Shown here: piece after piece, positions 1 to 14,034 of the stretch
Position numbering within the stretch: position 1 is the stretch's first letter
Layout: each line of letters starts with the position of its first letter
NCBI GenBank assembly: GCA_963070105.1
Contig: OY718804.1
Span: forward strand, 3,179,317 to 3,243,316
Source of the DNA: Litomosoides sigmodontis
Taxonomy: Eukaryota; Nematoda; Chromadorea; Rhabditida; Onchocercidae
Reading direction: 5' to 3'
Length of the DNA: 64,000 bases
Position numbers and translations under genes: made by a program
Notes under the pieces: model-generated
The model's input: the letters and a program-made list of their open reading frames with translations, nothing else
The model's database searches: none
Told to the model about the DNA's origin: nothing

Positions 1-3000
1 AGGCTTGCAACGCCAAACGTCATTCTACCTGTAACTACTTTCCTTCAATCCGTACGTGCAAATCCTTCAACTTCAACTTCAACTTTTCATTCCTCTCCAT
101 CACGTGACAATGGAATTCATTCCTCTACCGCATATGCAACAATCTTTGAAAATTTAGCCCTTTGGCAGTTTACGTGAACAACGTGTGAAAGATCAAGAAT
201 GATAGGATATTTGAGTGAACTTGAAGCACTACTATCATCGTTCCTTGTAGATTTAAAGAAAGTCGAATAGCTAAATTGGCGAATGAATTAGACACGTAGC
301 AATTCACAACATTGTATCAATTACTTTTATTAATTCTTTTTTTTAAAAGTACTACATTCATGCTCTCTATTTCCTTCTCGAAAACTCGCAATTAATTATG
401 TTTACTATACAATCGATTAATTCGCAATCTTTCAACATTCGTATATATTGGGAAGTGATGTGCGTAAGTTAGAGTGATGCGGAATACTCAACGTGAGTTA
501 GCGTAATATCACGCTAAATTAGGTGAGTTGGTGTGAGAAAGTTATGATGCTAAAACTGTTTGGTTCGTTAAAATGAGTCGAGTGAAGTAAGCGGTGAAGA
601 GTTGTCTGTACGTGAAATGATCACTGAATTCTTTTGCATTCATTAAAATTTCTTTCCATTTTTCACAAAAGACGTCTTTGTAAGAGTTTCTTGCATTTGC
701 ATAATTTCAGAATGCTTCATCAAATCGTACAACTACTGACAATGTTAGCTATCGTGAGCATTTGCGTGATCGTGGATCTCTGAATGAGTATGAGCGACCG
801 GCAAGTATTGCTGACATTACCTGGTTGTCACGATCAAGATCTGAGATGACCACAAGAGGACGCAGTATGGTGGTCAGTTCTATTGCTCATTATCCTCATC
901 CACTCGAATTTCTTTGCTTTGAATTTGTGGCTAAAATGCATTTCGTCTACAATCGTTGTTCTCGGAGGCTTAAAAAGTTTCTCGTCAACTTTCAGGCAAA
1001 CTCAATGATTCAGCATCATCAACCAGCGGTATCCTCTAATTCCAGTCGACCGTCAACCAAGCGACTTTCCTGGTTTCGATCACATTTTCAGGCTAAAACA
1101 ACGGTTGAACTAATTCGAGAGGGTAATGTTAGGTATGAAAACGTATATTTTATCGTTCATAGGATGTTTTCCACTTAATTTGTTCAAATAGCTTGGAGCT
1201 CATTTCATATTTGAAAGCAGTAGAAGTGAAGAGTTTACGAAGCGTAGCGTCGTAAATGGAAAAGGGGGAAAAAATGGAGTGAAAATTATGCTTCAAATAG
1301 TTCACTATACGAAATTAATAGAGGAAAATTTATTTGAAAAAAGTAGCAAGCTTAATTCTTCCATTCAGTTCCTCTCAAAATTTAATTCAAATTTACTGCT
1401 CATAACAATTGAACTGGAATCTTTTTCGAATTATTTAAATTATGAATTTTATTTTCAGTTGTTGCTATCAAACCTGAGTAATCTTTTTCGTCGCTCGACA
1501 AACTGTTAACGAGTAGTTTTAAATTTCGTGCCTGACCATTGCATTTGTTTGCCCCTCTGATATATGAGTGGTTTGGAACTTGAAACGAAACAATGGCGCA
1601 AATGTCGGTTATGTCTGGTGAAAACAGCTGGTGGATATTTGTTAGAGTTCTATTCGCCACCTAAAGTGAGGAAAATTTTTGACAGATTTTTAAATAATTT
1701 CAACATTCCTCAGCTCTTTTCCTTTCCTTAACCAAATGACCAATGCTATATTAATTGCTAAGGCATTCATTGACCAATCAATCATCCATTGAGGTGTGTA
1801 TTTTGGCCTAATGGAGTAATTATAAATTTTAAAATAATACATATCAAAAAAGCGCTTTGCTATCATTATTGAAATTTGAAGGAAATTTCCAATTCACTAA
1901 ATAGAAGCATATTTTTTGTCTTTTAGAGTAGTCGAGCGAAATCCGGCATTTTTTGCTTTCTGATAATGGAAGTTCGCGAAACAACATCGCTGGAATTTGA
2001 GGAAGGAAATGAATCGATCTTTGCTATTCGAGGATATAACGATGTTTGTTTTATCTCTCTGTAATTAATTAATTACAAGCAACCATACTGAATTCTTAAA
2101 CTTCTTTCTTTTTCAAACTGTTAAAAGAATGAAGTGTTTGTCTTCTCAACTGATTTCTGCACTTATTAATATTTATTGCTATTTATTATTATTATTATTA
2201 TTCCTATTCCTTCAAGAGGGAAATTTTGAGGTGGAATATGTGATTGAGGCAAGGAATCCGGATGACTGTCAGCAGTGGTTAGGTGCGATACGCGGCTGTG
2301 TATCGGAGAATGACCGAAGTTCCACGCATAGATTTGTTCGTCAACCTTCTGCACCACCGATCGGCTCAAATTTCTTTCATAATCGACAATTTTTTTCGAC
2401 GCGGTAGGTCTCCTTTTACCTGACTGTTAGAAATGCCACAATTATATTTTATTGTTTTAGCTAATTTTCGCCTCACTAAATCCTTTTTTTTTAGGATTGA
2501 TTTTTGAATTACTGAAATGTGAAATTTTCAACTTTTGTAATTGAATTATTGTACAGCTCGTTAAATAATGTGCATTCGATCGCATCAATGGGTATGGAAA
2601 CGCGAATTCCAATGAGAACCGTACGTGGCAGTGTTCCAGGACTGGAAACCTATCCGTGGTTTCACGCGCGTTTGTCCCGTAGTGTGAGTACTCGATTAGT
2701 GCTTCACAATGGAATTGATGGACACGGATTATTTCTTGTACGTCAAAGTGAAACACGCCCTGGCGAATTTGTATTGACATTCAATTGTCAAGGCAAAGCT
2801 AAGGTTGCAATTGTAATTTTCGTTAGCTTCCTCTGGCCCATTAATCAAATCCTTTCAATTGAAGTTTTCCTGTTTAAATTACAAATTATTGAAATTTGAA
2901 CAATTACAGCACGTACGAATCGTAATGATGCCTGACGGGGAGTGCCGCATTCATCAGATGATTTTTGAGACAATGATTGATCTCCTGGAATACTTCCGCG

Positions 3001-3301
3001 ACAATCCGATACCTCTCGAAAGTTCATCCACTCCACCAATACTTCTTAACGAATATGTTATTTGTATGTTTTACTTCTCATCCTTACAGTACAGCTTATC
3101 AGCTTCTCCTGATAAGTCATTTGATTTACAGGTTGGCGTCGACGATCATTAGCTTCGCTTGATTTAGATGTTCGAGATTTTTTAACGTATGCTGGCTCGG
3201 TTCGACTAGACATTCGTGCACTGGAAGATCTCGTACGGCACGAGCAACGTGATCGTCAACATCGGACCACAACACTTTCTAATAGCTATCGTTATCAATG
3301 A
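1..3301 (+). CDS. SH2B-family adaptor protein (PH + SH2), 5' partial
   Basis: Signalling adaptor that binds phosphotyrosine on activated receptor kinases and membrane lipid through its PH domain. Inferred exons: possibly 1-51, then 711-872, 996-1132, 1569-1665, 1927-2043, 2219-2403, 2557-2803, 2910-3063 and 3132-3301 (TGA). Phases agree from 711 onward. The PH domain runs over the exons at 996-2403 (starting LIREGNVRY, with [21 protein letters not shown] in the middle and [12 protein letters not shown] in the last helix). The SH2 domain covers 2557-3063: [10 protein letters not shown], the phosphotyrosine pocket GLFLVRQSE, then [14 protein letters not shown]. This PH-then-SH2 order and sequence fit SH2B1/APS/LNK. 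The N-terminal dimerization region lies left of the window or in unrecognised exons. The acceptor before 1569 (...ATATGAG) is unusual, but the phase and homology support it. Family confidence is high; the exact 5' exons are uncertain. Confidence 0.85.
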
Positions 3302-6300
3302 ATAATGATGATCATCCATGTATTATCATTAAACTTGTTATCAATTCACCAATAATATTAGTGAAATTCCATAATTAAAAAAAAATGTACTAAATTGAAA
3401 AAGAAAAAATTTTTAAAAAAGAAATGCTTTGCTAGAGATATTGATTGTTTGAGAATTTTTTGAATATTTTAAACGTGCTCAGTTCCGCTTGCTCACATAT
3501 TCTAAATATTTTTTTTTTGTTTTACTGCTCTAATTTGAATGATGTATGTATGTATATGTATATGTACTTTTAATTATTTTTTAATTATTATTAATTATTT
3601 GTTAGCATATCGGATCAATTGTGTTCTCTGCCAATTAATGTCTGATCGATAGTACAATTTTGCTTTCCTTTTCTTTTTTTTTTTTGTTTTTGAGAAATAT
3701 TACAACTTTGCTTTTTTTTTTCAATTTTTAGTTGTAATATTTCTTAGTGTTTAAAATTATTATTTTTCATTTCTTCAAGTTACACGTAATATCGGTTTTC
3801 TTTTGCCTCTGTTCTCAATTGCAAGGCTTTTCCTTGGAAATGGCAGGAGAGGTTTTGTTTTTTTGTTTTTTTTTTTGTTAATTGAATGTTAAATAAGTGC
3901 AGTTAGTTTTCACACGTGGCATTTGTATGTTTAAAGTGCACGGAATTTTTATTGATTAGAATATAGCATTAATTAATTAGTTAATTAATTAATGTTTGAT
4001 CTCGAATTAGTGCCTCAGAAGAAGACTACCTCCGTACAACATTTTCATATATGACATTTGCAAAGCAAAGCAAAGCATTCGTCTAATTCATCCCTTATCA
4101 AGCACTTCCCCCAACTTTGATAATCTGTAAAATTGAATATTTTTAGTTCCGTCTCTCTACACCACAAATAAATGTTATTTCGTGCAGGTTATCCCTCTGG
4201 TCATTCTTTCCTTCTTTTTTTCTTTCTTTTGAACTGTTTGTTTTGCCTTATATTTTGTTACACATTTCATGAAATTTTTTTTTTAAAAAAAAAACTATTT
4301 GCTAAAAATGTGTTGCATCACCTATGCGTCATCTTGGTGGAAAATTTACTGCACTGCGTCAACGTGTTAAGTAAACTACGCAAGACATAGGAATTATTTT
4401 CACCTAACATTGTACAATTGTTATTTCATTTATTTTTTAGAAGACTACCCATTTCTACTAATTAAGGTAATTATAGGGTTTTGTTTAAAAGATTGGAAAG
4501 GGAAGAAAATACTCAATGATACATGTAAATTTGCCGATACACGTATCAAGCGAAATATCTGATCGAAAAATTCAACGTTTTTGTGTCATAAATTAAGCTT
4601 CTATTTCAGCTTACTGTTGTAGGAGCTAAAATTACTCAAATAGTTTTAAAAGTTACGAAAAGATAAAAGAAATCTTGGAAATCAAAAAAAAAATTCTAAT
4701 AAAGCAAAAAAAACAAAAATTGTTACAGATGAGATCGATTTCGTGCAAAACTGTCAGCAATATCCGTGATCAAATTCGTTTTCTTTATCATATATCACTA
4801 AATTAGCTACGTAATCACACGGTCTGATGCTACAATTATCTCGTTTAATACTGCACTTCTATTTTTCATTCCTCAAAATCCTTGATATGATGACGTAACT
4901 TAACCTCATCATTTTCGACCTTAGAAAAAAGGACATAAGCGCCTATTTACCATAAAGGCAGAAAAAAAGATGCAAGAGCCTATTTACTATAAAGACCTAA
5001 AAACTTTAAGAAATAAAGTGAATGAAAATACTGAACCTATTAAGAAGAATCAGTGAATTCAAGATGTTGTTAATTTAAGATGCTGTTCTCACTAGCTTCC
5101 CCCCTCCCCTCCCTACAATTCATACAAGTGGACAGCTGACTGAAAAATGATTTTAAACTTTACAACAATTAGCGGTGATCCATCACCGACTTATTCAACC
5201 ACTACCACCACTACCATTCCTCTGATTTGTAACAATTCTTGGGACATTACAGTTACATAGCGAGAACACGTATGATCGAAGTTTACGAAGTGAGTACCAC
5301 CTGTCCACCAGTAAGTTGTGCTCTCATTTTTGAGGGAGAGGAGGTTGAAGTATTAGGCTGTCGCCAGTTTCCGGTGGTTTTATGGACAAGTTTGTAGGGT
5401 GGAGGATGTGCATTGGTTGGTTACGAGAAACTTGGAATCTTAGAGGAATGTGGCAGTGTGTGAAGCGAAAAAATAGAAAAACTTGATGCTTTGAGACTAC
5501 TGATTGATTGCATTGAGTAGGAATACGCTTAGACACCAACAATTTCTATCGTTTGATGGTTTTGAAATCGTGTCTTTTTGTACAATAATTGGAGTAAGTA
5601 CTCCAGTATAAGTATGTGTTAGTCATTGCTCAGATTATATCTCAAACGATTTGAGGTTGGACTATTCGTTATCACTGATGCGGTAGCAAGGAATTTTTTA
5701 ACCTTAGATGCATTGGCAACAAAACTGCTGAAATTGTTGTTCTCGTTTTATGTGTTCATTTCTCTTTTTCTTTATTGTCTTGCTATTGTGAACTTAGTTC
5801 CCGATTTCCATTTCTTAATATTCTTTTCAATTTCTCGCACATGAAGATTGTATATTTGCGGATTGTAGAATCGCTGTAGAATCGTAGAATCGCTATTGTT
5901 TGGAGTCATTATTCAGTTGTATCGGATGGTAGCGAAGGCGATGTAGGGCTGTTATCTTGGACTAGTGATGAGTCTGTGATCATTTTTAGGACTTGTGTGT
6001 TTTCATCAGCATTTATTCTGTCCTCACTCCTAAATTGGAGCGTAATTTTTTTGGGCATGGCCAGCATTTTTTTTTATTTCCTGTTGTTTTTATCTGTATG
6101 AATAAAAACTCAAAACATTATTTATTTTCCTTGCTTTCGTCTCGAATTTACTTTTTTTTTTCATTCTTTCTCCCGTAACGATGGTAGCCGACTAATGAAC
6201 AGTGTCTGTATCTTTCATCATTCTTTTGCGCGGTATTTTGAAAGTGGGACCTCATTTTCATTGTGGTTTATTATTACATTTAATGAACCATAGATTTCAG

Positions 6301-6332
6301 GATACGAATTAATCAGTTTTCACTTACTGATT
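3302..6332. other. Intergenic region between the SH2B-like gene and rps-21
   Basis: About 3 kb of AT-rich sequence with poly-T runs and short open frames whose translations look like low-complexity noise. It holds the 3' UTR of the upstream gene and the promoter of rps-21. A palindromic ATTAATTAATTAG/TTAATTAATTAAT stretch lies near 3970. No gene is supported. Confidence 0.6.
6291..6300 (+). promoter_or_regulatory. Splice acceptor upstream of rps-21 (candidate trans-splice site)
   Basis: A TAGATTTCAG acceptor lies 32 bases before the ATG with no obvious upstream coding exon. It fits spliced-leader addition, or a 5' UTR intron. Confidence 0.45.
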
Positions 6333-6861
6333 ATGCAGAACGACGAAGGAGTACTTGTTGAACTATACATACCGAGGAAATGCTCCTCATCATCGCGTAT
6401 TATTGCAGCAACTGATCATGCAGCTGTGCAAATCGATTTGGTTGATGTCGATCCGACAACTGGACGCATGGTACCGGGAAAAGTTATAAGGTATGAGATA
6501 GTTAAATCTATATGTTTGACAAATAGTCTGTTGAAACTTTGCATCCGTTCAAGATAACTTTGAGGAGAAATTAAATTATGTTCAAATTAGCAAGTTTTAT
6601 TTATTAACGAGATTATGGACTCCTTCTGCGGGAAACATAACTTTTGTTGTTATTTTTAGGGATTAATTTTTCAAGGATGGATCCTGTATTAGGGGTTTTG
6701 CAATTTTTAACAACAGTTTAACAATTTTTGCTAAATGCTATGAGCTAATAGATCTCTACTGCAGATACGCAATTTGTGGCGAAATTCGGCGTATGGGTGA
6801 GTCGGATGATTGCATTTTGCGTCTTGCTAAGCGCGATGGTTTAATTCCAAGCACTTTTTAA
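6333..6861 (+). CDS. rps-21: 40S ribosomal protein S21 (eS21)
   Basis: Small-subunit ribosomal protein near the head of the 40S particle. Two exons, 6333-6490 and 6765-6861, joined in phase 2 (AG|A), give 84 residues, one more than human RPS21 (83). Diagnostic segments are [20 protein letters not shown] at the N terminus and [20 protein letters not shown] near the C terminus, both close to the animal consensus. The donor is GTATGA and the acceptor CTGCAG. The start is set by the conserved MQND. A poly(A) signal follows at 6929. Identification is firm. Confidence 0.97.
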
Positions 6862-6928
6862 AATTTGAAGGATCATTTGAAAATGACGTTCGTTCTCTTC
6901 TCATTGTTGTTTCTTATGGATAAGCCGT

Positions 6929-6934
6929 AATAAA
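6929..6934 (+). terminator. Poly(A) signal of rps-21
   Basis: AATAAA lies 67 bases after the rps-21 stop codon. Confidence 0.7.
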
Positions 6935-9574
6935 ATATACTTTGCTTCTGTCGAGATGCATTATATGTGAAATGTTAGCGATGGACGCTAGAGAATTCAG
7001 ATTTTTTAGGTCATCCTGCTTATTTCTGGGTAATGCGAAAGGGAATCGGGGGAGTGAGGACGGATGAATGTTTTTTCTGAATTTTTACACTGGAAATTTT
7101 TGTGGTCTTAAGCTGGGTGCCCCGTTATTTGTTTCTAGACAAAATAATTGGTGAGAACTTCCTAAATTTGATAAACGTATGCGTTATTGTTGAATATTTT
7201 ATTTGGTGTTTAAACGAAGATGAATGTATTTAACTTGTGTGTGTTGTGTCAAGCTGCCTTATTTTAGTAGTGAGGTATAAGTGGAGGTTTGGTACTTCTT
7301 CGCTGAGAGGTCGGTTTTTCTGCAAAATTCATTGCATCCGGGGCGTAGATGTACAGATAGAAGTAAGGAAAGGAGAGTGATTAATTAATAATATGGAAAT
7401 AGTGTACAATTTATATGCAAATAATGTACGATTTAGGAAGTGCGTTGAAGTTTACTGCTTTGATTTTTATGATTAAAATGATGTGAAAGGTTGGTGGCAA
7501 CCGGCTGTCCAGTTAGTTGCGGTGAAAAATCAAGATTAAAATTTAAAAACGATTAAAAAAATTCAGCCGATCTTGCTTTTCACTAGTTGAATTGCTTGAT
7601 GATTATCTGGATTTTAATGCTACTCTAATCTTGATTTTTAGCGAAACATTAATTATAATGGTAGGGCAATACAACAGGTCCGATTAGTTGCGCATTCCAA
7701 AAACTTGAACTGCGGCTCACTTTTGAACCATCTCCAATTTCACATCCTGTTTATTTTCTATCGCGTTATGCGTACATAAACTCAAATGAAATGTAAGGTT
7801 TCTCAGAATTTGTGCATTTCATCCTCTTTAAATGAAAATGCTAAAGGATGTGCGCCCCGTGGTCGATTTTCTACTTGTCAAGCGATTCTAACTATGAATG
7901 CCATCCAGCATTCCTTTTTTTTGCATCTGGGCAATTTCTCAAATAACTGCCTTCACATATCATATGTTGGGCCGAAATTAAGATATTTAAAACGAAGGTT
8001 AAGAAGGATTTAACACTCCAAGAACGACTGACATGCCAAATAGTAAATATGATGACAGGTTACGCTCAATACATTCAAACACCTTCTTCCGATATTTAGT
8101 TTACAGTGTATTCTAGAAGTACTTTCTCCTGGTTTTCTTCATTTATCCTTGATTCTTTTTTCTGATTTTCCAATTTAACCAAGTTTAGTAACATTTATCA
8201 CAGGTTATGAAAGTTTAAAAGTTAAATGCATTCATCTTTGTTAAGGTGAAATGACTACTGCCATGCAAGTTTTTTATCATTTTTTTTTTTAAAATTACGC
8301 CAACAGCTTTTCATTTAAGTGAACTAACAAATTACTTTATAACATGCAAAAACTTTCATCTGCTCTATTGTCATCATCGTTTAACAATATTGTCATTTGT
8401 TCATTTGATTATTTATGCTCAAAAACCTGGAAGTTTGGTTTAAGCAATGAAATGACTAAGGAAGAAAGTAGTGACTGATGATGACGCACTCATAATTTAC
8501 TTCATCTTCGTTATCAATCACAAAGCATTCTTGTTTACTTGATTTTATCATTCTCTGTGATCTGATGATGTCTGTTCAATGGAAAAGGGTTCACTCAGTA
8601 GTCTGATAAATATGAAGTTCAGCAAAGTTGACAATTGATGTGTGAGTTCGTTATGTGTTCATTGGCTCTTTGCTTAATCCCACTTCCACCTCGTATTCAA
8701 AAAATATTGAATTTTTTAGATCATATTGGATAAGAAGAAATAATAGTGTTTGATTGGTAGGAAAAACCGGTTTTAACGATCAACGAATGTAGCGTGAAGT
8801 TACGAGAGCGCATACCTTTCATTCCTCCTAAACGACAACTATCCGTTCGTTTTGGTATGCCTTTTTTTTTTGGATACATCTGTCGATACATCTGTCTGAA
8901 GGAATCTTGAAAATTTTGACAAATGTTTTCTCTTAAATTTAGTATGTTTTTTTTTCCTTTGAAGTTATCTGTTACCGTTGCAGACATGTGCGAATGATGA
9001 TCACCATATTGAGATGATGAGGTGACAAATTTTTGCAAAACTGTCTTTTACATCGTTTATTTGTAAAATTATTTAATATTTGTGAATTGATTGTTAGCAT
9101 TGCTTAAGGATCTATCACTTATGTTCAAAAATTCTAATGCTTTCTTCGAAAAAATAAAAAAATGTTATGAGTAAAAATTCGTGCAAAAATTTTTTTTCTT
9201 TTCTTTTTTTACTCATTCGAATAAAAGTTATGTTATTGTGCGCTTTTCTTTTTTTTTTTTTTTAGGAAATTGTCGCAATTATGACAGTACTACGAAGCTT
9301 ATGAATGGTAATTGGAGTTCACAGCACTTGCCGTCAATTTTTTGTCATTTTGATTTTTATCTGTTCTCTATTCTCATCATCTTTGATAATATTGTCGTCA
9401 CTTCCAGTTGATCTCGAAAAATATGAACGTGACAAAATGAATTCTAAAGTATTGAACAAAGATTTCTTCCTTTCTATTTCTTCCCACTTACGCTCATTTA
9501 TTTCATACCTTTCTCTTCGCTTTTTCCGAGCTACTTTTATACAAAGTTCATAGCTTGTATGAATTTTAATTTTT

Positions 9575-9584
9575 TTCGTTGCAG
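9575..9584 (+). promoter_or_regulatory. Splice acceptor just upstream of the P450 reductase start
   Basis: TTTCGTTGCAG ends at 9584, ten bases before the ATG at 9595. This is the spacing expected of a trans-splice site or a 5' UTR intron. Confidence 0.45.
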
Positions 9585-9594
9585 TGTTGGAAGA

Positions 9595-12500
9595 ATGAGA
9601 ACTGTAATGACGACGATGACAGTGATGGATTGGTTACGAACACGACTAGATGTAATTGATCTGATTATTTTAATTATCATACTGCTAACAACGGTTTATT
9701 GTTCCTGGAAATTATGGATCAAAAACGCCACCAATAAGCTTACATCAACTGTTCTACCACCTTTCACTTCTTTCGAAAGTTCATCTGATCAGCAAACTTC
9801 ATTTGTTACACGAATGAAATCGGAAGAACGAAAGGTTTCATTTTCTTCTATCAGAGTTGATCTTTGACAAGATTATGTTAAATTTCAATTTCGCTGCATT
9901 CTCGATTCTTCTTACTTAAATTATTTTTGTGTGATGGGAAATATTTGATGATTTCTGAATTGAGATTTGTAGAAATTTTTTTTTGAAGTATTAAGTTTAC
10001 TCTTTATCCTACGCTTCTCCTTCCAGAAAATTATTCATATATGTAAGTCCTATTCTAATGAAACTTATTCAGGGTTTTCAGCTACTCAAGGAAGGATCGG
10101 ATGTTCATTTCTCCCTTGCAAAACTTCTTACTTTAGATTGACAGTCAGTATCGAAAATTAGTTTTTTCAGGTCTTAATAATTTATGGTTCACAAACAGGA
10201 ACAGCTGAAGAATTGGCAGGTCGTCTTTCTAAAGATGTTCAGAATTACGGTCAAAAAGTTTGTTTCTTGGTATAATATATAGAAACTATAAATCATATTT
10301 TCAAAAAAAGAAAGGAAAGAGCTGATTTCTTTTTAGAATTTGAATTCGGTGGGCTGGTAGCGAACCGTCTGGCTTTTTATTTTATTAATTTCTCTTACTT
10401 ATCTATTCTACAGTATTGTTCCATAAAAATACTTCGTTTATGGATTGCGGAATTTCCAGGCTCTTGTATTGGACCCAGAAGAAATGAACGTTGAAGATTT
10501 TGAAAAAATCAAGGAAATTCCCGGTGTTCTTTTGATACTATGCATGGCAACCTATGGTGAAGGTGATCCGACAGACAACGCGCAGGAGTTTTATCAGCAT
10601 GTTGTGGATACAAGCTTGGATTTGACAGGCGTTAATTTTGCTGTTAGTTTAATGATGTTAGATAAAACTGAGCTAGCATATTTAACATATTGGAAGAATT
10701 TTTGAATTCCGTGATTGGAGTTTTTACTAGTTTATACTGTACTACACAGATTTTACCTCGGTTTATTCAACTCTGGTTGATCTCTTCGCAACAATTAATC
10801 TTAATGTGCAGTGTTGGTTCCTGGTAGCGTATTAGCGGCGGTAGCTTATTTGAGAATAAAATTTTTAGGTTTTTGGCTTAGGTAATAAAACATATAGACA
10901 TTTCAATGAAGTCGCGAAATATTTCGACCGACGACTGGAAGAATTCGGTGCTACGCGTATTTACAACCTTGGTGTCGGCGATGACGATGGAAATCTGGAG
11001 GAGGATTTCATGAGGTCCGATTGCTCATGTTCAAAAATTGCAAATTTGTTATTTTTTCACTTATGGTATTTTACTGTGTAATTTTTTGCATTTTATTTCA
11101 AAAACTGTGTAAACTGCTTTTGAGTACTTTAATTTTCAAAAAAAAAAAGAATTTTCAAGAATAAAACATTTTTCAAACATATACGTTTAGATGGCGCGAA
11201 GGCTTTTGGGCCACTGTAACAACCGTTTTTGGTTGGGAAATTGCTGATGTAGGTTTAGTACGGCAATATCGCTTCGAAATTGTGGGGGACTTCTCAGTCA
11301 AATTATTCACCGGGGAATATGGTCGTTTGGGATCATTTGAAAAGCAGAGACCGTGAGTTTCCTACTGCTTTAAAAAAAAATGTGTTGCTTCTAAAGTTAT
11401 AAGAGAAATGATTTTCGATTTTTAGACCCTTCAATCAGAAGAATCCTTTTATCGCTACGGTCAGTGTTAATCGTGAATTACACGGCATAAATAGTGATAG
11501 AAGTTGTCGTCACATCGAATTTATTATTAATGAAACAAGGATGAGGTTCACCATTTGAATTTTCGTTTCATCTTTGGATTTTCAAAGTGCCAAATTTTCG
11601 ACAAATATTCAAATATTAATAGTACAACTAGTGCAATGAAGAGCTTTCAGATATGAAGTGGGTGATCATTTAGGCGTTTTTCCAACAAATGATCCAGTCT
11701 TGGTAGAGGAATTGGGACGATTGCTCAACGTTGATTTGGATCTACGTTTCAGTTTGGTTAATCTTGATGGTATTGATTACTGTTTTCTTATTCATTAAAG
11801 TGTCCTTCCATTGTTTCACCGACAAAACGGTTATTTTCTTGCATTTATAAAATTTAATATTTCGATTTAAGTGCTTTTAAAGCTTCTTCTTATCATGTTG
11901 ATTTTAGAGGAAAACTTGAAAAAGAATCCATTTCCTTGCCCGTGTACAATAAGAACTGCGTTCACTCATTATGTTGATATCTGTGCACCAGTTAAATCTA
12001 ATGTACTGAAAGCTTTGGCTGCTTTCACGAATGCTGAAGATGAAAAAGAACATCTTTTATTATTGAGCACGGCGAGTGAACGAGGTTTGGTAAGTTTCTT
12101 TAGAGTTGCACTGTGAAGTTTCTCTAGCTTTCTTTTTCACTTGAAAACAAAGTGTCATATTTGCAGAAGGAATACGGGAATTATATTCAGAAAGAAAGGC
12201 GCTCCATCATTGATGTTCTTCTTGCATTCCCAACATGTAAACCTCCAGTTGATTATGTGCTAGAATTGTTGCCTCGTCTTCAGGTATCTTTCAACTTGGT
12301 TTTTTTTTCTTTTGGTTATTTGTTGTTGGACATTGAATGTTAGTTTACGTGAAATCATTCACTCATTTATTTTGTTGATATATCCTTAAGTTTTGAATTT
12401 TAAATTTCGTTATTTGGTTATATGATAATTTTTGGTGAATAGCTATACGTTTATGCATTGCAGCCACGTTATTACAGCATATCATCATCATCCAAATATA

Positions 12501-13814
12501 GTCATGACGCAGTGGCTATAACAGTTGTTGTAACAAGATATATGATCGGTGATCGGCTAATCAAAGGAGTTTGCACCAACTTTCTTCTCAAAAAAGTTAT
12601 TTTCTCCTCTTTATGGGAAATTTTTTTCTTCATTTCCTTCCTCACAACGAATTGTCGGAGCGCATTCCTCTTTAGCTTCCATTTTTCCGACTTCTGAAAA
12701 TGGATCTCCGGAAATTTTTGAGAGTGCAAATTTGTTGTTTCGATTTGCTATCACATTGAATATTGATATGTGAATATTGTTATTTTCTGCCTTTGACCAC
12801 TACATTTTTCGGAATCATAAAGATTCGCTCAATGGAATTATTTTCATTGAAGGGTGAAGGCTCAAAAGTACCGATATTTGTTAGAAAATCAACAATGCGA
12901 TTGCCACATCGATTGAAAACACCAGTTATCATGATAGGTCCTGGGACAGGTTTTGCTCCATTCCGAGGTTTTCTTCAGGAGCGTAGCTGGCAGAAAAAAC
13001 AAGGTGAAAATTCACACGTAAGAGGCATTAATTCACAAATTTTGTTAGATTGAAATTAGCAAGTTCTAGCGCATTGAACGATTACGTTCATTCTGAATGC
13101 AAAGTCATTTAGGCCAGGGTGTTGGACCAATGACATTATATTATGGTTGCCGACATCCCGAACATGATTACATTTATGAAGAAGAATTGAAGAAATTTGT
13201 TCAAGATGGTGTACTTTCTGAGTTGCACATTGCCTTTTCTAGAGTTACTTCAAGCAAAGTAAGTCTTCGTGTCTTTGTCTTTTCTTTTCATTTATGGAAC
13301 GGAGGACGAACAGACATAACACGTTTACATTGCTCGAAACCAGAAATCAATAATCACATTAAAGCGGTGTAATCGGAAATAATTTCTTTAGATTTATGTG
13401 CAAGATCAAATTTGGAAAAATCGTGAAACAATATGGAGAGCTATTGAAGATGGCGCAAATGTATGTGTCTGTGGGTAAGCATTGTCAAATTTTTTACTTC
13501 ATTTCTTCCTGAAATTAATTATTCAGTATTGCGAGAATTTGAATTTGAATTTGTTTTCTTAATTTAGTATTTACGGTATTTTCGAGACTTTCTCCCTACT
13601 TTTTTTTGTTGTTTGTATGAGATTGTTTTTGTTTTTGTTCCTTTCCTTTTGCATTTCATACTATTTTAGCGATGCACGCAATATGGCACGTGATGTGCAA
13701 AATACATTCATACGAATATTCATGGAAATTGGCGGTAAAACTGAAACGGAAGCGCAGAAATTTCAAAAAGATTTAGAGCGGAAACGATGTTACCAAACAG
13801 ATGTCTGGTCCTAA
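9595..13814 (+). CDS. emb-8: NADPH-cytochrome P450 reductase
   Basis: ER flavoprotein that passes electrons from NADPH through FAD and FMN to microsomal P450s. Exons: 9595-9834, 10171-10257, 10460-10642, 10869-11014, 11191-11352, 11426-11545, 11651-11769, 11908-12089, 12167-12283, 12464-12595, 12823-13003, 13113-13258, 13392-13474, 13670-13814. They sum to 680 codons plus stop, against 678 residues in rat. In order: N-terminal membrane anchor ([16 protein letters not shown]); FMN domain with [30 protein letters not shown] and [15 protein letters not shown] site [15 protein letters not shown] site [15 protein letters not shown] and [17 protein letters not shown] terminus [12 protein letters not shown] and the terminal DVWS, whose Trp stacks on FAD. 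The 12823 acceptor is not pyrimidine-rich but keeps frame and length. A poly(A) signal follows at 14029. C. elegans calls its orthologue emb-8. Confidence 0.96.
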
Positions 13815-14028
13815 TAACCTTAAAAATTATAAAATATCTCTGTACGTGCAACTTGTGCCTTCGCATTTTTTATTATTCGCTAAATTGATAGTTATTGTTG
13901 GGAAATATTAGGTGCGGAATGTTATCTCTTCGCATCACTTTGAAAACAATTCAATGATGTTGATAGTTCATGTTTTGCAAATATGAGGTTGGCAATTCCT
14001 CCTCAAGAAATTAGTTGTTATCAAACTG

Positions 14029-14034
14029 AATAAA
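14029..14034 (+). terminator. Poly(A) signal of the P450 reductase gene
   Basis: AATAAA lies 215 bases beyond the stop codon. Confidence 0.55.

Larger units (their letters stand above)
6862..9594. other. Intergenic region between rps-21 and the P450 reductase gene
   Basis: About 2.7 kb, AT-rich. Open frames at 7786-8013 (+) and 8721-9038 (-) have no recognisable domain. A segment starting after the T-rich acceptor at about 9265 could be a non-coding 5' exon of the reductase gene. Nothing else is supported. Confidence 0.55.

Noticed and set aside
8721..9038. Minus-strand open frame of 105 residues upstream of the P450 reductase
   Set aside because: No domain, no convincing splice context, AT-driven composition. 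It could be real but cannot be supported.
10070..10142. Possible additional reductase exon before the FMN site
   Set aside because: It contains in-frame stops, and the flanking exons join directly in phase 0 with normal family length.
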